Source: Palsa-1392 sp036490335
GTDB taxonomy: Bacteria > Verrucomicrobiota > Verrucomicrobiia > Chthoniobacterales > UBA10450
Assembly: GCA_036490335.1 (NCBI GenBank)
Contig: DASXEB010000023.1
Span: 124,001 to 188,000, forward strand
Length of the DNA: 64,000 nucleotides
Direction: 5' to 3'
Shown: in pieces, positions 61,372-64,000 of the stretch
Layout of the letters: each line of letters opens with the position of its first letter
Numbering within the stretch: position 1 is the stretch's first letter
Position numbers and translations under genes: made by a program
Notes under the pieces: generated by a model
Told to the model about the DNA's origin: nothing
Databases searched by the model: none
The model's input: only the letters and a program-made list of their open reading frames with translations

Positions 61372-61417
61372 CGCCCTTTTAAGGCGTTGGTTCTGGGTTC
61401 GAGTCCCAGTCAACCCA
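61372..61417 (+). repeat. attR, 46-bp repeat of the tRNA-Lys 3' part
   Basis: This copy is a perfect duplicate of 48738-48783 but lacks the tRNA 5' half, so it cannot fold as a tRNA. It marks the right end of the element. The host sequence resumes with a 180-bp spacer before the matrixin gene. Confidence 0.93.
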
Positions 61418-61597
61418 ATCTCTTTCGCCCTTTTTTTTGGGGCCCGCGACTCTGTCTGGCGCGCGGCTGAATTGCCTTTCTTCCGGGGAACATCGCGAGT
61501 GTTTGTTCCTCAAGCGATTTTTTTAAGAAATTTCAAAACTCGACCTACGTGCGCACGAGACCTGCTATGGAAATTATGGAAATTATCAATCTCCATT

Positions 61598-63082
61598 ATG
61601 AGCTCCAATGTCTTCTCTCGTTTTTCTGTCGCCGCCATTGTCGCGGCTAGCCTGGTAATTTTCTCGTCGTTTGCGCACGGCTACGTCTTGGAAGGTCCGT
61701 CGTGGCCGGCGGGTAGCGTGGTCGCGTTGCAGATGGAGCTCGGGAGCGCCGGCCGCACGCTTCAGGATGGCACCACTTCCTGGAACGACGCTGCTGCGCC
61801 CGCCCCGGACGAGTGGAACGCCGTCATCCGGGAGCTGCAATACAGCAAGGTGATGAATTCGAACGCCTCGATTTCGTCGGGCGACGGAGTGAACTCGGTC
61901 GCGTTTTCTTCCACGGTCTTCGGCGACTCGTTCGGCAGCGGAGTTCTCGCCGTCACGACTTATCTGACCAACAACAACAAGATGGCCGAAGCCGATGTGC
62001 TCTTTAACAAGGCGCAAGAATTCGATTCCTATCGCGGCAATCTCCAGTTCGGTTCAAACGGCCAGGCGATCGTCGATATTCGCCGCGTGCTTTTGCACGA
62101 GCTCGGTCACGCGCTCGGCCTCGATCATCCCGATCAGCACGGCCAGCACGTTGACGCGATCATGAATTCCGTGGTCAGCAACACCTACCTGCTGACGGCC
62201 GATGACATCGCCGGCGCGCAACATCTCTACGGCGCGCCCGCCGGTTACGGATCGCCGACGCCGACTCCGAGTCCAACGCCGAGCGGAACTCCGGCTTCGC
62301 CGAGCCGGTTGGTCAATCTTTCGACCCGGATGCGCGTCGGGACGGGCGAGAATGTGCTCATCGGCGGTTTCATCATTCAGGGCGACGTGAAGAAAAAAGT
62401 GCTGCTCCGCGCGCTCGGGCCATCGTTAGGCGCGCAGGGCATCGCGGGCGCCTTGCAGGATCCGCAAATGACGCTGCTCGATTCCACCGGCGCGGTTTTG
62501 CAGACGAACGACAACTGGCAGAGCGGTCCGGATGCGTCCGACGTCGCGGCCACCGGAATTCCGCCGACCGATCCGCGCGAAGCGGCGATCGTCGCGCGGC
62601 TCGTGCCGGGCAGTTACACCGTCGTGGTTTCCGGAGTCAACAACACGACCGGCATCGCGATGGTGGAAAATTACACCCTCGACACCTACGAAGGCTCGCA
62701 TGTCGCCAACATTTCCACCCGCGGCTACGTCGGCGTGAACGAGGACGCCTTGATCGGCGGATTCATCGTGCGCGGAAGCGATCCGAAAACGATTCTGCTC
62801 CGCGCGCTCGGGCCATCGTTAGGCGGAAGCACGACCTCGGCCGTGCTCATCGATCCCCTGGTCGAGCTGCACGACAGCAACGGCGACCTGCTCGCGACCA
62901 ACGACGACTGGCAAAACGGTTCCCAGGCGGCGGCGATTCGCGCGACCGGGATTCCGCCGAGCGATCCGCGCGAGTCTGCTCTCATCAGCACGCTCAACGC
63001 CGGCAACTACACAGCTGTTGTGCGCGGTGCGCACGGCGGCTCGGGCATCGGCCTGGTGGAAATTTACGACCTGAATCCATAA
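61598..63082 (+). CDS. Secreted matrixin-like metalloprotease with two repeated C-terminal domains
   Basis: The start at 61598 gives 494 residues with a signal peptide (about 1-28, VAAIVAASLVIFSSFAHG). The protease domain has the zinc motif HELGHALGLDH (His167, His171, His177) and a downstream Met turn (AIMNSVV). A Pro/Ser/Thr linker (about 215-235) precedes two beta domains (about 238-365 and 368-494). Each has GGFI.G, LLRALGPSLG and TNDxWQ, and both copies of LGPSLG include a 9-mer. This repeated domain is frequent in Verrucomicrobia and Acidobacteria secreted proteins. Lies right after the element. Confidence 0.82.
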   Translation: MSSNVFSRFSVAAIVAASLVIFSSFAHGYVLEGPSWPAGSVVALQMELGSAGRTLQDGTTSWNDAAAPAPDEWNAVIRELQYSKVMNSNASISSGDGVNSVAFSSTVFGDSFGSGVLAVTTYLTNNNKMAEADVLFNKAQEFDSYRGNLQFGSNGQAIVDIRRVLLHELGHALGLDHPDQHGQHVDAIMNSVVSNTYLLTADDIAGAQHLYGAPAGYGSPTPTPSPTPSGTPASPSRLVNLSTRMRVGTGENVLIGGFIIQGDVKKKVLLRALGPSLGAQGIAGALQDPQMTLLDSTGAVLQTNDNWQSGPDASDVAATGIPPTDPREAAIVARLVPGSYTVVVSGVNNTTGIAMVENYTLDTYEGSHVANISTRGYVGVNEDALIGGFIVRGSDPKTILLRALGPSLGGSTTSAVLIDPLVELHDSNGDLLATNDDWQNGSQAAAIRATGIPPSDPRESALISTLNAGNYTAVVRGAHGGSGIGLVEIYDLNP

Positions 63083-63100
63083 TCCAACTCAAGATTGAAA

Positions 63101-63742
63101 ATGAACGCTCTTCGCTTAAATTCCGCACTTGTGCTCCCAATAATGTCGACAAAAATCAAACGCAAAATCGCGGCGCTCCTCGCTCCGCTCTTCGCGCTCG
63201 CATTCGCCACCATCGTCCGCGGCACGACCGTCATTCCGCCGAATTTTGATCGGCTCGTCAGCCACGCGCAGGTCATTTTCGATGGCGAAGTGACCGGCGT
63301 GCAATCGCAATGGATCGGCGAAGGCTCGAATCATCGCATCGTTTCGTTCGTCAGCTTCAAAGTCGACGACACGCTCAAAGGCGATGCCGGCAAAACTTAC
63401 ACGCTCCGCATGCTTGGCGGCACGGTCGATGGCCAGACGATGCAGGTCACCGATGCGCCCGTCTTCAAAATTGGCGAGCGCGATTTGCTCTTCGTCGAAA
63501 ACAACGGCAGCCAGTTCATTCCGCTCGTCGGCATTCAGCACGGCCGGGTGCGAATTCAAAAAGACGAGAACGGCAACGACCTTCTTCTCACCGGCGAAGA
63601 TCAACCGTTGACCGACGTCAACCAGTTCGGCTCCGATGAAGCATCGATCGCCAAAGGCCGCCGCTCACTTTCGCTTGACGATTTCAAATCGGCGGTGAAA
63701 GCGCGCATGCAGGAACAAAAAATCCGCACGAACACTCCCTAA
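63101..63742 (+). CDS. Secreted hypothetical protein
   Basis: Starts at 63101 or, more cleanly for a signal peptide, at ATG 63143 (MSTKIKRKIAALLAPLFALAF). The mature part is a small beta domain with FDRLVSHAQVIFDGEVTGVQSQW and FVSFKVDDTLKGDAG, resembling proteins that follow matrixins in this group. A helical tail ends in a basic stretch. It follows the matrixin gene by 18 bp and is likely co-expressed with it. Confidence 0.62.
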   Translation: MNALRLNSALVLPIMSTKIKRKIAALLAPLFALAFATIVRGTTVIPPNFDRLVSHAQVIFDGEVTGVQSQWIGEGSNHRIVSFVSFKVDDTLKGDAGKTYTLRMLGGTVDGQTMQVTDAPVFKIGERDLLFVENNGSQFIPLVGIQHGRVRIQKDENGNDLLLTGEDQPLTDVNQFGSDEASIAKGRRSLSLDDFKSAVKARMQEQKIRTNTP

Positions 63743-64000
63743 CCGGACAGGTGTGGTTCGTTAGGCAAGTTCGTTAGGCGGCGACCGCGCCAGATCAAAA
63801 ACGCCGGGAACCCGCTCAGGACGATCGCGAATCCAATCCCGCAAGTCGCGGGCGCGAGCCAGGCGAGATCGGCGATGAGAAAACTGGCCAGCCCAATCGC
63901 AATCGCCGGCACGATCGGATAACCGCGCGCGCGATAAGGCCGCGGCATCGCTGGAAGCTTTCGCCGCAAAGTCGGCACCGCCGCGATCAGCAAGATGTAA
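63739..64000 (-). CDS. Amino-acid/polyamine permease, C-terminal part (partial)
   Basis: The frame runs past the window's right edge. The visible 87 codons read LRRKLPAMPRPYRARGYPIVPAIAIGLASFLIADL, then LAPATCGIGFAIVLSGFPAFLIW. This fits the last two membrane spans of an APC-family permease. The C-terminus ends in a 9-mer copy (PNE). Only the end of the gene is visible, so the substrate is unknown. Confidence 0.7.
   Translation of the reverse strand, partial: YILLIAAVPTLRRKLPAMPRPYRARGYPIVPAIAIGLASFLIADLAWLAPATCGIGFAIVLSGFPAFLIWRGRRLTNLPNEPHLSG

Larger units (their letters stand above)
48738..61417 (+). mobile_element. tRNA-Lys-integrated element, phage satellite or decayed prophage, about 12.6 kb
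   Basis: Between the two 46-bp repeats lie a tyrosine recombinase next to attL, a divergent XRE-type repressor and an excisionase-like gene, a replication-like gene, small unknown genes, a large palindrome, a Nu1-like small terminase, a tail chaperone, a tape measure protein, a zinc-ribbon membrane protein and a minus-strand pair. No large terminase, portal, capsid, tail fibre, holin or endolysin was recognised. Size and gene order resemble phage-inducible chromosomal islands, which package themselves with a helper phage. A decayed prophage is the alternative. The left half carries the host 9-mer, the right half up to 59.3 kb does not. Confidence 0.85.
222..63779. repeat. Dispersed 9-mer TCGTTAGGC / GCCTAACGA, about 86 exact copies
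   Basis: Starts located by eye: 222, 1482, 3669, 3692, 5259, 5361, 5652, 6119, 7482, 7624, 8185, 9027, 9112, 9587, 10075, 10093, 10433, 11190, 11765, 11789, 13077, 13266, 16832, 16851, 17469, 18587, 20142, 20370, 20937, 22121, 23081, 24836, 25037, 25222, 25394, 26037, 26217, 26716, 26926, 26985, 28052, 28621, 29126, 30239, 30588, 30603, 31246, 31366, 32573, 32881, 33187, 33500, 34307, 34596, 34606, 36058, 39445, 40440, 40492, 40990, 41052, 41063, 43764, 46133, 46368, 46444, 47029, 47119, 47317, 47789, 47963, 48102, 49034, 49210, 49565, 50887, 51646, 52346, 52634, 52644, 52655, 59322, 62423, 62816, 63758, 63771. About 34 read TCGTTAGGC on the + strand and 52 GCCTAACGA. One-mismatch variants (such as TCGTCAGGC, 10 and 22131) are also common. 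Confidence 0.9.

Noticed and set aside
61372..61417. A second tRNA gene
   Set aside because: Only the 3' part of tRNA-Lys is present, without the acceptor 5' strand or D arm; it is an attachment repeat.
222..63779. The 9-mer as a replication-oriented signal such as Chi or KOPS
   Set aside because: Both orientations occur in fair numbers (about 34 against 52) and switch repeatedly over short distances, whereas such signals are strongly skewed.

Overview
The window is a GC-rich chromosomal segment from a Gram-negative bacterium. It carries an outer-membrane LPS export gene (lptD), a lipid A acyltransferase joined to a heptosyltransferase, and many envelope genes. A short SWIB-domain protein, dockerin-like secreted proteins and a matrixin with two copies of a repeated beta domain (motifs GGFI.G and LRALGPSL) suggest Verrucomicrobiota, probably a soil lineage near Chthoniobacterales/Spartobacteria. 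This placement is inferred from gene content, not from a marker tree.

Layout. 1-15 kb: ugd and lptD, a 5'-truncated glycosyltransferase remnant, a 21-bp tandem repeat, putA, an exonuclease-DNA ligase fusion, and a plsC-cmk-aroA run. 15-23 kb: signalling and envelope genes (response regulator-phosphatase, SWIB protein, thioredoxin-like protein, hybrid kinase, polysaccharide deacetylase, dynamin-like GTPase). 23-29 kb: a tightly overlapping minus-strand run of glycosyltransferase, cupin epimerase, methyltransferase, panC and nadB. 29-36 kb: the acyltransferase-heptosyltransferase fusion, then a minus-strand housekeeping run in the order rsmI, rplU, rpmA, adk, zinc ribbon, fmt, pyrH, frr. 36-48 kb: two dockerin-like paralogues, an aldehyde dehydrogenase, small membrane and hypothetical proteins, a second 21-bp repeat array, a stand-alone 5'-3' exonuclease, nadC-birA, a fused siroheme-decarboxylase-like gene and a HAD phosphatase. 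61.6-64 kb: a matrixin-like protease and the end of a permease.

An integrated element occupies about 48.74-61.42 kb. It sits in a tRNA-Lys(UUU) gene and is bounded by a perfect 46-bp repeat of the tRNA 3' part. It encodes a tyrosine recombinase, an XRE repressor divergent from an excisionase-like HTH protein, a replication-like protein, small unknown proteins around a large palindrome, a Nu1-like small terminase, a tail assembly chaperone, a tail tape measure protein and accessory genes. No large terminase, portal, capsid or lysis gene was seen. It is either a decayed prophage or a phage satellite that would redirect a helper phage's packaging and tail assembly.

The most striking window-wide signal is the 9-mer TCGTTAGGC (reverse complement GCCTAACGA). 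I located about 86 exact copies by eye, in genes and between them and on both strands, against about 0.5 expected by chance. Its density resembles that of DNA uptake signal sequences or the cyanobacterial HIP1 repeat. It is absent from 52.66 to 59.32 kb, the packaging and tail half of the element, as expected for recently acquired DNA.
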